Source of the DNA: Volvariella volvacea V23
Taxonomy: Eukaryota > Basidiomycota > Agaricomycetes > Agaricales > Pluteaceae
DNA: 64,000 nucleotides
Direction of reading: 5' to 3'
NCBI GenBank assembly: GCA_000349905.1
Contig: KB722739.1
Coordinates: 1,252,762 to 1,316,761 of the forward strand
The position numbers and the translations under genes are program-made. Shown piece after piece: positions 40,101 through 52,839 of this stretch. The notes beneath the pieces are model-generated. The model saw only the letters and a list, made by a program, of their open reading frames with translations, had not been told where the DNA came from and did not search any database. How positions within the stretch are numbered: position 1 is the first letter of the stretch; every line of letters begins with the position of its first letter.

Positions 40101-40719
40101 GAGGTTGGGATTGGTGCGGCACTTGGGTTGCTAGGATTCGGCGTTGGAAAAGTCGTCGGGAAAGCGGCCACCTTAGTGGGAGAAAAGCTTCTCCCTAAGG
40201 TTGCGCCTATTTTCACAAAGATTTTTGGCTCCGAACCAGGGATAATGAGCAAAGCATGGACTGCAATGTCAACGACCAACACCGGGCGTATCGCTATGAA
40301 TTTTGCGAAAGATTTGGCATTAGGTCCCCTCAAAGGCATGGGAGGCCAAGTGGCAATGAATATTCTCCACGGCGACTCGTGGGACCAAGATTTGGGGAAA
40401 GCCGCGATGTGGGGTGCAGTCACGGGGGCGATAAGTGGCTCAAGTACCGGTGAGTATTTTCGCGTTGTTGGAACTGTATAGTTTTATAGATACACATCAT
40501 ATAGCGGTTGGGTCGATCGGAAAGGCTATGAAGTTGAGCAATCTTTCTGGGAAGTACTCGCTCAATCAGGCAGAGCTCGCAAATTTCGGACGACGTATCG
40601 AGTACGGGTCTTCTCAAGTGGCAAGCCAAATGAGAGAACAGATCTCGTTGGTACGATTCTCACCCCTCAACGAATCATGGGTCCAAAGGCCTACCCAATA
40701 TATGGAGACTCACTTGTAG
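34179..40719 (+). CDS. SpvB/TcB-RHS repeat protein, Tc toxin B/C-like
   Basis: Large protein of the bacterial toxin-complex family, in which TcB and TcC form a hollow cocoon of RHS repeats that holds a C-terminal effector. Ten exons: 34179-34407, 34463-34656, 34706-35449, 35500-35637, 35693-35880, 35930-38970, 39019-39692, 39742-39881, 39932-40449, 40505-40719. Lengths sum to 6081 nt, one open frame of about 2026 residues with no break seen. Order: SpvB N-terminal domain (from 34179); FG-GAP/VCBS-like calcium-loop repeats (DVDGDGKTDL near 35425, another near 35870); TcB middle domain with DGRGWLGFEKM (about 36850); YD/RHS repeats (37100-39560); RHS-associated core with YEYDPYGKV and YYFGARFFDSE (about 39570-39690). 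The core ends in a D-x-x-G-x-x-P motif (39850-39870) where TcC proteins self-cleave. About 247 residues follow, Gly/Ala-rich and partly hydrophobic, without a domain I recognise. No signal peptide is seen. Intron 4 is GC-AG. Confidence 0.9.
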
Positions 40720-41446
40720 TTTATCGACTTCAGCCCACCCTGTTCTTCAAAAGTGCTCTTTCTCGTGTTGCCTATTTTGTATACTCGTCGTAGCTTCATG
40801 TACTTTTGCCTTTGTCTAAAGTCCTCAGCATGACAATGATTAGGTGTCCTTAACCCCTCATCTATACGATTTGATTAGACCTGGCGTGAACACGCGGTGC
40901 TCTAAGTCGTTGCCGTGTGGTGTAGAATATCTTTGTGTTTCGAGCCACACTCAGTAGAATAATGGTTTCAAAACCTGTGATCACGTTGAGATCGATCCGC
41001 GTTTTGACAAGAACTAGAGCAGGCAGCGTTGGCTCTGTATATCCCATGGTTTTGAAGAGCCTCAGGCTTTGCCCAATCGTGGTTCAAACCCCCTTAATCA
41101 GTCTAAATCTGTTAGGTCATCATATATTAATAGGCAGCTACACAAGTCACCTAGGACATCTACCCTGAACTTCAAGTAGGATGTGGGTAAGACGAGCATC
41201 AACGCCCTGCACCTTATCGACCCCCGAGGCCAACAAACTTGGCTTTGATCTTGAGTGTCCCTCACATTGGCAGGCCACTGACAAAACAAGCGTGAAAGCA
41301 CTGTGTTATTGTAAGCACAGAAATCTGTTACAATCGTATATACGGTGCAGCGAACCATGAGAACTGAGGTTGCAAAAAACTTGGATTAAGTAGTCCACAT
41401 CATCAACGAGAAATGTAAGATAGCCAGCCATTCAGATAAGATCAAG
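40720..41446. other. Convergent spacer after the RHS gene
   Basis: This contains the 3' ends of two convergent genes, the RHS-like gene and U2AF. A second reading frame overlapping the last RHS exon stays open a little past 40719, but splice phase favours the stop at 40719. A tRNA-like B box at about 41083 does not fold into a tRNA. No gene is called. Confidence 0.4.
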
Positions 41447-43890
<2,444 letters not shown>

Positions 43891-44133
43891 ATTTCACAGA
43901 TTTCGAGGAGGTCGAATCAAAGGCGTAGTTTTGTGGGAGCAGAGTACAACCTCCCACACTTACATTTTCGATCTCCGATTCAAACTACTCGCTATTTTCC
44001 GCCGGTGCTGAGTGGACAGCATCAGAGCGAAGAGCTTCCAAAAACGCGCTGTCCATCGGCCGCAGCTCTGCACTTTTTGCGCCTTCACCTTTTTACCTCT
44101 TCACTCTTCATACCTCCCCTCACCATCGCCTCC
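43891..44133. promoter_or_regulatory. Bidirectional promoter of U2AF/FIS1
   Basis: 243 bp lie between divergent start codons. Pyrimidine-rich on the FIS1 side (about 44070-44130), which is common around fungal start sites. No specific factor site is claimed. Confidence 0.5.
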
Positions 44134-44832
44134 ATGCCCACAGAGCTACCCTACGCTGCCGACGCTGAAATTTCTTTATCCTACGACGAACTCAATGTAT
44201 GAAGCACGCCATATACGGAGGCAATTACTTACAATTACGCTTGATGCCTCCAGGTCTTGAAACTGCAATACGAGAGAGAGCTGGAAGCAGGACACGTAAC
44301 TGTTCAGACCAAGTTCAACTATGCTTGGGGCTTGGTAAAAAGCCCTATGAAAGACCATCAAGTGGAAGGCGTTCGACTTCTACAGGGTGCGTCCATGTGT
44401 CACAGCACCAGCACTTCATCCTAAATTCTTGCCTAAAGAGATATATAGAGCAGAACCGACAAGACGAAGAGAATGTCTATACTACCTGGCACTAGGGCAC
44501 TACAAGATGAACAACTTCGACGAAGCACGGAGGTTCAATGGTATGTCTTATCTACTTCCCCTCTACTTCTCAACCGCCTCGGCTGACAGGCATGTGCTCA
44601 GCGCTATTGCTTGAAAAAGAACCCACCAATCTTCAGGCTCAGTCTCTCGCTTCACTAATAGACAAGGCAGTCACAAGAGGTTCGTCTTTTATTTCGCCCG
44701 TTCCTTCCACCCACTCACTTATTTTGTACTTGATATGTAGATGGTTACATTGGGATGGCATTAGCGGGAGGAGCTGCAGCTCTAGGAGTGCTTATCATTA
44801 GTGGACTCATACGGCGAGCAGCACGCAAATAA
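44134..44832 (+). CDS. FIS1: Mitochondrial fission protein Fis1
   Basis: Tail-anchored outer-membrane adaptor that recruits fission machinery to mitochondria and peroxisomes. Begins [20 protein letters not shown]. The TPR-like bundle is spread over short exons with [18 protein letters not shown] (about 44310), [19 protein letters not shown] (about 44465) and [20 protein letters not shown] (about 44605-44665). The last exon encodes a C-terminal membrane anchor ([19 protein letters not shown]) followed by the short basic tail RRAARK and the stop at 44830-44832. Introns lie after residue 21, after LLQ, after RRFN and before the anchor. All hallmark blocks are present, so identity is secure. Confidence 0.93.
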
Positions 44833-45623
44833 TTCCTCGCCGTATAGAATCATCCCGCTGACATAGGTCCTCCTGTGTTTTCTTTCCCCTTAACCCTCAT
44901 TTTCATCGCCCACCGTATTCCAACGGTCACAATGCCCTGACGTCCTATCCGAAAAATCCCTGCCATCAACACACGAACCTGACTTTGCCTCGCGCCGACT
45001 TTCACTCTAACACTGCCATCACCACGCTCCACCACCACTCATTCTGTTGTCCCTCGTGCCCACACCTGCAATACGTCCGTTACATATGTGTCTTTATCCG
45101 GCATAATCGAACAGCCGCCCGAGTTAATTCAGCCTTGCAGTCTCTACCGATTTTATCACGTTTTTATACATTCTTACATTCGTCATGTCGTTGCTGTGTC
45201 TTGCTCCAATATAAACAGGGTCCTATTAGGAATCACACGTGCCAGCGTTCAACATGATGGTAAAGTCCTTTGCTTTTCGCGGACCGGGGTGAGATGAATA
45301 CATCTAAGAAAGTTTACAAGCGAGCGGGGTAGTGGTCCGAAAAGCAGGATATAATTTATGCAGCAACTGGTACGAGGTGGTGCTGTGAATAGCAGGGTAA
45401 GTAAGAGGAATGCTTGGTGGAGTACAAGTGAATGAAAGCAGTGACCAAAGGAGATTGCAGCAAATAGAAACAGATGCGATGTAGCGACAAATGAGGAAAA
45501 CCATATCATTCGTGTGATGTCATTGCAATCGTGTAGGCTTCGTTTCCGTTGAGGTAGAGGAGTTCCCGGAGATGAATTATGTTGTGGTGACTTTATGTGG
45601 GCAAGAAGGTAGCTTAAGTCCAA
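44833..45623. other. Convergent spacer after FIS1
   Basis: About 790 bp between the 3' ends of FIS1 and the M50B-like gene. It is pyrimidine-rich, and the frames at 44985-45297 and 45249-45623 have no family resemblance. No gene is called. Confidence 0.4.
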
Positions 45624-47182
45624 TCAGCTAATGAGTCTGAAGTACTGGTAGTCTCCCAAATACTTACCAGCGCGGGCATCCATTTCTGCTTTCGTGAACT
45701 GAATAAGCTGTCAATATCAACACCATGAGATAAAAACTAGGGCGCTGACTCTAAATTCCCAAATCCCAAGTATAACAACGCCAGCTAAGACGCCTACTTC
45801 AAACAATATCCATATGGTTGCCCATACTGCATTTAAACTGTTTAGAGAGAGAATGAGCTGTTACAGGACAAAGGACACACCGTGGCTTTTAATGCGAGGA
45901 TGCAGCATCTCCCATTGTTGTGCATCTGATGTGTTGGCCTTTTGGAAAAACTTGTCATCTGCTACATCCCCTACACCCCATCCGGCCAAGTCAACACGTA
46001 GCCACCGTTACAATATGGAGGCGCTTACAGACTGCAAACAACACACTAGGGAGACAGGTCAGTTGAAGGGAGGAATACTGATAGTTTAAGAACCCACTTC
46101 ATTACACCTATAAAGAGGCAATACCATCGAAGTGGTTGCCTAGCTGGTGTAAATCGGAGCAACCGCAACACGAAGAAGTGATACTTACGCATGATCAATA
46201 AACCAGAATCCAATCAGCAACCCCTCATATACGAACGTCATCATAATGGTACTAGCCTTCTCTTAGCAACGTCGTCACTGCACTAAAAATAGAGATAGTT
46301 GTTCACTCACAGCTTATCCCTAACTAGCGCCAAAGGCATGATCAACCCAACTCCCAAAACGAAACTCATGATCTTTGCTATTAGCGTGTCCCAAGCGGCA
46401 AGTACAAAAACACCGCCGAACAAGGCTGACCCGATATATCCAGCTGCAAGAATGATATTCGGCATTCCGCCTTCTACGTGGGTAGCACCACCCACAACCG
46501 GATCTATAGTAATTTTTATCACGCGCCCTCCTGTGAGCACCCCCTGTGATGTGAGGTGAGTGGGTTCAGCTAGCTGGCTAAGTGTGAAGAAATGCTACTG
46601 ACTGCTGTTATGTGGCATAGTTCATGCCACCCGATAGTGAACAGCTTCAACGGGTTGATGAAGTTCCTCACAATAGGAACATTCCAAAACCCAAAGATGA
46701 TCACTGCCATAGCGATTATCTACCACCCTCCAAAAAAGTCCCATTCCAACCCGGAGCCACATCACGGGGTACGTGTGTGTGGAGCGCAATGTGTTTTGTG
46801 TGTATGCAGGCCCGTAGATAAGTCCGTTTAAGTTGTTGGAGTAGTTATTCGACGACGGCGCATGTTGGTCGCGTGTATGCGGGAGTGGGCATGAAACGGG
46901 GATCGCGGTATCAACGGAGTCGAAGAATGTCATGAAGGAAACAAAACAGGAGTCAGGTGAGCGGCTGCTTTTTCTAATTCGCAGGAGGCAATGACGTACA
47001 ACGTACAGAACGACAACCTGAGGGTTATTTCGTTAGCATAAACGATGAAGGAACCAAGCTAAGGCACTGGAAACTTGGAAAATACATACCTGGTCGTTGG
47101 AAGGCATGAGTGGATTTGATGGGGTCTGGGAGACTCCAGGTATTGGAGGAGCAATTGGGGGGCTAGAAGGAGGTGTGGCCAT
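45624..47182 (-). CDS. Peptidase M50B-like membrane protein
   Basis: Multi-pass protein of the M50B-like family, related to zinc site-2 proteases; substrate unknown. The N-terminus (47182) is Pro-rich, MATPPSSPPIAPPIPG. A hydrophobic exon at about 46720-46620 ends IGWHELCH, an HExxH zinc motif. The next exon continues VLTGGRVIKITIDPVVGGATH, typical of M50B, then membrane segments ILAAGYIGSALFGGVFVLAA and MSFVLGVGLIMPLALV (to 46307). Later small exons include FVYEGLLIGFWFID (about 46240), an acidic loop with VGDVADDKFFQKANTSDAQQ (about 45990) and a last helix VGVLAGVVILGIWEF (about 45790). The 3' end is the least certain: I placed the stop at 45624 without a further intron. It is head-to-head with histone H2A. 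Confidence 0.82.
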
Positions 47183-47472
47183 GACCTTTTAAACGTGTCC
47201 GGGATGCAGGCAAGGTGGAGGTGCGGAGGAAGGGAGTGGAATGCGTCCGTGATGTGCAAGGCAAAGTCCGCCTCGTGCCTAATACCATCACGTGCATAAT
47301 TTACTTCACGCGTCTCTCACGTGATCGAGAACTAATTTATTCTGACTTCATTGACTTCAGCTTCAGGTTCCGCTCGGCACTACGCTAGTGCCCTATTTAA
47401 TGCTAGGCGCTTCTGTGGCTCCCATTATTCATCTTTCTTGCCATAAGCACCACCAGCAGCCCTCCAGTTAGT
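47183..47472. promoter_or_regulatory. Bidirectional promoter of M50B-like/H2A
   Basis: 290 bp between divergent start codons. Two sequences containing CACGTG (tcacgtgcat near 47289, ctcacgtgat near 47318) lie near the centre. Assignment as promoter is by position. Confidence 0.5.
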
Positions 47473-48189
47473 ATGGTAAGTGCCTCATTTTTTCTCCGCT
47501 CCTCATAGGTCTTTTCTTGACGTTCATTGCCAGTCAGGTAAAGGCAAATCGTACGTCTTTTCTATAGCCCCGTATGTCCCTTCTAATGACGCGTCTAGCG
47601 GCGGCAAAGCCAGTAGCAGCAAGAAAGGAGACGGAAAGAACCAATCGCGTTCAGAGCGTGCAGGGCTTCAGTTCCCCGTCGGACGTGTCCACCGAATCCT
47701 CAAACACGGTAACTACGCGCAACGTATCGGTCAGGGTGCACCTGGTAAGCATTCTGGTCGCTCAAAATTTCCAAAGCCATTAAACGCTCCTCTGATGATC
47801 CACCACTAGTTTACTTGGCCGCCGTCCTCGAGTACCTAGCCGCTGAGATTCTAGAGCTAGCTGGCAATGCCGCTAGGGACAATAACAAGAAGCGTATAAT
47901 GCCTCGACATCTTCAACTTGCTATTCGTAATGACGAAGAGTGCGTGTGTGCCACTCTGTGCGATGTTCGGTCCTTATCACTCCTGCTACTTCAGATTGAA
48001 TAGGCTGCTCGGCCATGTTATAATTAGCCAGGGTGGTGTTAGTGAGTCAATTCCGTTTGAAACGCAACAGTCCTTCGTAACGCTATATCTTTCACAGTTC
48101 CTTTCATTAATCCTGAATTGCTACCCAAGAAAACCCTCAGAGGTGGCAAACACGACTCAGATGCCAATCCCAATTCTCAAGAGGTTTAA
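47473..48189 (+). CDS. HTA1: Histone H2A with C-terminal SQEV motif
   Basis: Core histone. Six exons: 47473-47475 (ATG alone), 47534-47550 (17 nt), 47599-47744, 47810-47939, 47995-48041 and 48098-48189; lengths sum to 435 nt, giving 144 residues. The N-terminal tail [15 protein letters not shown] is followed by the histone fold: [38 protein letters not shown] and [13 protein letters not shown]. The acidic-patch residues are kept. The C-terminus ends SQEV, equivalent to the SQE damage-phosphorylation site of fungal H2A, so it acts as both H2A and H2A.X in type. It is longer than the usual ~133 residues, with a changed tail ([13 protein letters not shown], then GGKHDSDAN). It is not H2A.Z by its docking domain. 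A variant copy beside another canonical H2A elsewhere is possible. Confidence 0.88.
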
Positions 48190-48560
48190 GTCTTCTATTC
48201 GGATCCCGTCCAGACGCTCATGTCTTCTGGTGGATCTCATAATATCTCTATTACTATTCCGGGGACTCTTATGCCATGTTATGTTCTATGCTATCGTCGC
48301 TATTGCTATCTATTGGAAATCGTAGCTGTTACGCCATGGAAATATAATATCACGCGTGCGCCCACATTACACAGTCAACAATTCGAGCTTCGCATTAGGC
48401 AATAAGGAGACCTATTGCACAAAGAGACACATACAAAAGCAGTAAAGGAACTATTTCCGGTGAGTACACTTCAAAAGAAACAATCGATACAAAATCCTTC
48501 CTAGATGCCATCACCCTTTCACGAACGACCAGGAACACCTTCAGGATCCACCAGGGCCGA
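48190..48560. other. Convergent spacer
   Basis: 3' untranslated regions of H2A (plus) and the F-BAR RhoGAP gene (minus). Nothing else is visible. Confidence 0.4.
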
Positions 48561-51500
48561 TTACTTCCTGTCAAGCAAATCATCCTCCGCATCGCTAGCC
48601 ATAGTCCTACTCGACAACGAAGGCCTGCCTCCTCTCCTAGCACCAACTGGGCTTCCAGGAGCGGGACCACCTACGCCGCTCCTGTTCAAATTCTGAACCA
48701 TGCTTGACACGCTTCCACTTGTGTTTCTGTGTCCGCGAGCACCTGCTGTTCTAGGCCCACGGAGACCGCCTTGATTTGAACCTGATCTTGAGAGTGACAC
48801 ACGGCCTCCACCAAGTGTAATATCATCGTCACCCTTGCTAGAAGCTGGTGATGGGCTGCGGGCGGACGTGTCTTGTTGTTGAGCAAGACGGGCTTGATAG
48901 GCTGCTCCGACACTAGGCTTCTTGTTATGACCTGGAACGAGCGCCGGAGGTGGGCCAGGAGGAACGAATGCCCTGGTGGGAGTAGGCGCGTTGAGTGATG
49001 GGGGTGGAGGTGGGGCTACGAATCCGGTTGAACCAGGGCTAGGTGCCACAGGGGTCTTTGCAGTGTCCTTCTCTTCTGCTTGGCTCCCTTCTTCCTCTTC
49101 ATCGTCGTCGTCATCCTCTTCTGTACCCTCTTCCGATTTCTCTGCAGGAGGATCAACGAAGTTGGGTCTGACTGGGGTCTTCTCCTCGTCCGAATCCGGT
49201 CCGGGATCCTTGAATGCCGGGCGAGGTGGGAGTCCCTCAACTTCCGGGGGTGGTTCCTTAAAACTTGGTCTGGAGGTTGCACTCGACTGGGTTTGAAGAG
49301 GCGGAGGTGGCGGAGGTGCAACGAATGACAGCTGTGGTACTGGAGGAGGGGACTGAGCCTGTTCTAATCGCTTGCCTAAAGAGGGATTCTGTGCCAATTT
49401 TTGGGCTGCAAGGAGTTCTTGAGCGTTTGCGTCAATTGAGATTCGACTCCTGCTCAGGCGCATATCAACTGGAGCGGTGCGTTTACGGAGTGGAACCTTG
49501 CGCTCGGATTCACGTTTCTTCTTTTCGATTGTAGGAGGCAAGAGAACGGCATAGTGCTTGATGAGGTCGATGACGAGCACTGTTGGCAATTAGGACAGGC
49601 ACAGGTGACAGAATAAATTAAACTCACGTGTCGGATGGCGATCTTGAATTGATAGTTCGGTCTCAACCTTGGGTCGGATAATTGCTGTAAATAATTCAGT
49701 AATTAGGGTGTTTTCGATGGTTAGGGAAACTCACTTCGTCCAATCGACAAGGCGATCTTGCTGGTGTAAACCTCGTCATCCTCTTCAACATCCGTGTTAT
49801 CGATAAGTCTGGAAGTACGCATGAGCAACACGAAAAATGAATCATAACGCCACTTACTCTCTAACGTGCTTGAATAACGCGTCCAGAACATACAAGTGAA
49901 TTCTTGGCAGTTTCAGCAAGGCGTTCTTCAAATCTGAGAGATGATCTTCGGCCGACTTTTCTCCGTCAGGTCTGGAGTGTCCGACAGTAGGATACAGTTT
50001 CCTAAATTCCTCCCATCCCTCATACAAAGCCAAGGGCGGGTCCAATTCCAGTAACCAGAGTTTAATGACGCTCGCAATAACGGGGACGTCGTTCTTAAGA
50101 ATCAAGTCTTCGGGGATAGGTTGGTCAGGAGGCAATGCGTTCAATTCTTCGCGTAACTTGTGAACAGCAGGAAGAGGGACCTCATAAACCCAGGCCTTTC
50201 TTCTCTCTGAGATTGGGAGTGTTGAGTACAAAAACACCAGCGCGGAAAAAAATCTGGCCTACCGTCGTCGCTTTCGAGGTTACCATAAGCATCCCAGAGG
50301 GTGTTGAGCAATGCGGTGAACACAGGAGGAACTTGGTCCTTCTTTTCTTCACCGCCAGTCAATTCGTGCCAACCACCCTCTGCCCACTTCCTGAGATCAA
50401 TTCCAAACACAACGTCTAATTCATCATGCGCGACAGACTCGTACACATGGGGATTAGGCCTGAATGGTCCTGTCCTATAACGCTCAATGAGAGCTGTCAG
50501 ATCAGATTCAGGCTGATATGCAGAGATTAGAGTGTTGGAACGCTCGTTGGAAGACTCGAGCGTCTTGGAGATAGTGGCCAACGTCCCCTGGAACTGCAAA
50601 AGGACTTTAGGCGAAAATTAGACGTGCCTTAATGCGAAATTACACGACAGGAAACCGACCTGTCTTGAGCGCTTGCAATCGATCGAATTCCCATTTTTGC
50701 AATCTTTTCAGGGTCTCTTCGACTTGATCCTCGACACCCAAGCGCTGTCTATCAAGCTTTCTCACAGCGACACGGTAAGCTTTATCAGCCTCTTGTGCTT
50801 CTTGTCTTGCTCGGATATGTGCCGGCTCTGTGGTGCTGTTCACGCTGCTCATTGCTCTGCTAACAAGGCCGGCGAATACACCTGGACGTATAAGCAGAGC
50901 GTTATCTGGCTGGGTCTTCAAAGGTGATTTGGCAACTGCGGTTGCACTTGCAGCTGCAGCTTCTGCTTTCTTGCCATCCAAATCAAATGCCTTACGTTTC
51001 ATCAGTCGACAAACTGACATCTGTGATGTGAATGATGCGTACCTTTGGCCGGAATTGGTACCATGCGTCATCGAGGTCCTCAAATTGATTACCAAACTCT
51101 CCAACCCTGCGCAGTAGATTATCTCGCTCAGTCAACTCCCGGGCAGCATCTTCTGCACGATCGAGGTCCCCGCCAAAGCCTTGCACATTGTCTTTCAACC
51201 AGAGGACGAATTCATCGCCAGTGAAGCAATCCTGATATTCACCAATGATCGGGAATCGAACAGAGCGCAGCGGCATCTCACTGGCCGCCTTGCTCAGGAG
51301 CGAGGAGAGAGCGGCTGGAGAGAAGGCCAGGCCAGCGAGTAATATAGGTGGTGGAGGTGCTGGCTCTTCAGGGATTTCAATCTTGGGTGGAACTGGCGAC
51401 ATGGGAAGGGGTGATGCCAGTTCTTCTTCTGTCGCCTTTCCCTTTCCTTTGTCAACTTTGGGCAACGGACTCTCCTCGTCCACTGGTGAGGTGCTTGCCT

Positions 51501-52455
51501 CTTCAGTAATTGTTGGCGGGACATCAGGAGCCGATGAGCCGGAAAGAGCGTCTGAGCTCTTCTTTTGTAACTCGCGCAATCGCGCTGCAATTCGCTCAGA
51601 AACACTGGCCGTTCTTTGCGGTGGAGCCCGTCGACCATCCAACGGGCTCCGTGGAGAACTGGTGTAGCTATCCCCACCAGGGGCAAATCTGGCACTGGGG
51701 AGGGGTAATCAGATATAATGACGACCTGGATGTAGCGAGGTGCGGTCTTACTCGTCTTCGGCCTCGTCAGCGCGCCTGGTCTTGTCGAGGTATTGCTGCT
51801 TTAATCTTGCAACCTCTGCTTGAGCCTGCTCGTATGGGCGCAGGAGAAAGTCAAATACTTTAGCCTTGTCTTGTCGGAGTCGTTCCTGAAGATTACTGTC
51901 AACTTGATTCGATATTCAATAATGAGCAGGATGACCTTGTACCCTTGCGCCCATTCATCAAAAGGATCAGCGACCATAACGACTAGATCCTTTGAGAGTG
52001 TGAGATGCGCCTGCCCTTGGGCGACAGCTTCCGCCTGAAGGCCCCTAAATGCCACCTCCAAAGACGCGCCATCATCGGCGTCGAAACCGATTCCTGGGGT
52101 GATGAGGGTGATATCGACGCGATCATTGAGATGGACATACCGGTAACACCTAGAGGCCCTGGGTTAATGAGAGTTTCGGCAAATTGGGCTTCTGCAGCAG
52201 CACGGGCCTAAAAATGCACGCAGGCGGATGAGATGGCGAGATGATCGGAATATGATTGGAGACGTACCCTGATGAATGCGACGACCTCATCGTTCTCTAC
52301 GGTGTCCTGGAACGCGATTGGAGTGAGGAGAGAGCAGAGATATGAAAGGAATAGCGCACCTGCTCTAGCTTGGCGTAGAGGACCTCGAGACCCTTGCGAT
52401 AGTCCTGGGTCCAGAAGGAGTTGTTGAAGTTGAGCGGCAGGGAGAGGACTGCCAT
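48561..52455 (-). CDS. RGD2: F-BAR, DEP and RhoGAP protein (Rgd2-like)
   Basis: Membrane-binding Rho regulator. The N-terminal F-BAR begins MAVLSLPLNFNNSFWTQDYR (52455) and continues through exons to about 51780. A linker follows, Ser/Pro-rich with an acidic part. The DEP domain is at about 51330-51040 (FPIIGEYQDCFTGDEFVLWLK, LLRRVGEFGNQF). Helical F-BAR-like return sequence follows at about 51000-50540 (AYRVAVRKLDRQRLGVEDQV). The RhoGAP-like domain is at about 50450-49680 (VPPVFTALLNTLWDAYG, NDVPVIASVIKLWLLELDPP, IHLYVLDALFKHV). The long Pro/Glu-rich tail ends at 48561. This order (F-BAR with embedded DEP, then RhoGAP) is that of yeast Rgd2. The stretch where an arginine finger GIYR/GIFR is expected reads KAWVYEVPLP, so catalytic activity is doubtful. 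The start is supported by the family N-terminus. Confidence 0.87.
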
Positions 52456-52839
52456 GGGGAGGGGGCGGGAGGGAGATGGGGGCAATCGATGGAGATGATG
52501 TGGAGGAGATGAAGGCTATGCCTGGGTGCTTGAACGGTCAATTCGTGTTACAAGTTACGCCTTCCGCGCAACAAGCACCAGCCACGTGCTCGATATAACA
52601 TTTTGTTGGGCGCTCAGCTGGCAACGGCGGCGGTGCCATTGCCGCCCCGCGCGCTGCTCTCGGGCGCACGCAGCACAGCGGCCCCGCTCACATCGTACTA
52701 TGGACGCAGACAATGTGTCTATTCATCTTGGCGGAGAGCAGCGGTGCGCCTGGAGACCCTGAGGGGGAGCTCGGGTAAAGCCGAGGGCCAATTTTTGCAC
52801 AAACAGTGAACCAGACGTTCGACCTGACGAGCACCTGCG
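52456..52839. promoter_or_regulatory. Divergent promoter region RGD2-like/mL44
   Basis: 384 bp, GC-rich around 52620-52690, between two divergent start codons. Overlapping frames exist but without family resemblance. Promoter function is inferred from position. Confidence 0.45.

Noticed and set aside
40505..40760. Alternative open frame over the last RHS exon
   Set aside because: Splice phase from the preceding exon (ending 40449) leads into the other frame, which stops at 40719; the alternative would need an unsupported junction.
41070..41100. tRNA-like B box (GGTTCAAAC) after the RHS gene
   Set aside because: No T stem, A box or acceptor stem pairs at the right distances on either strand.
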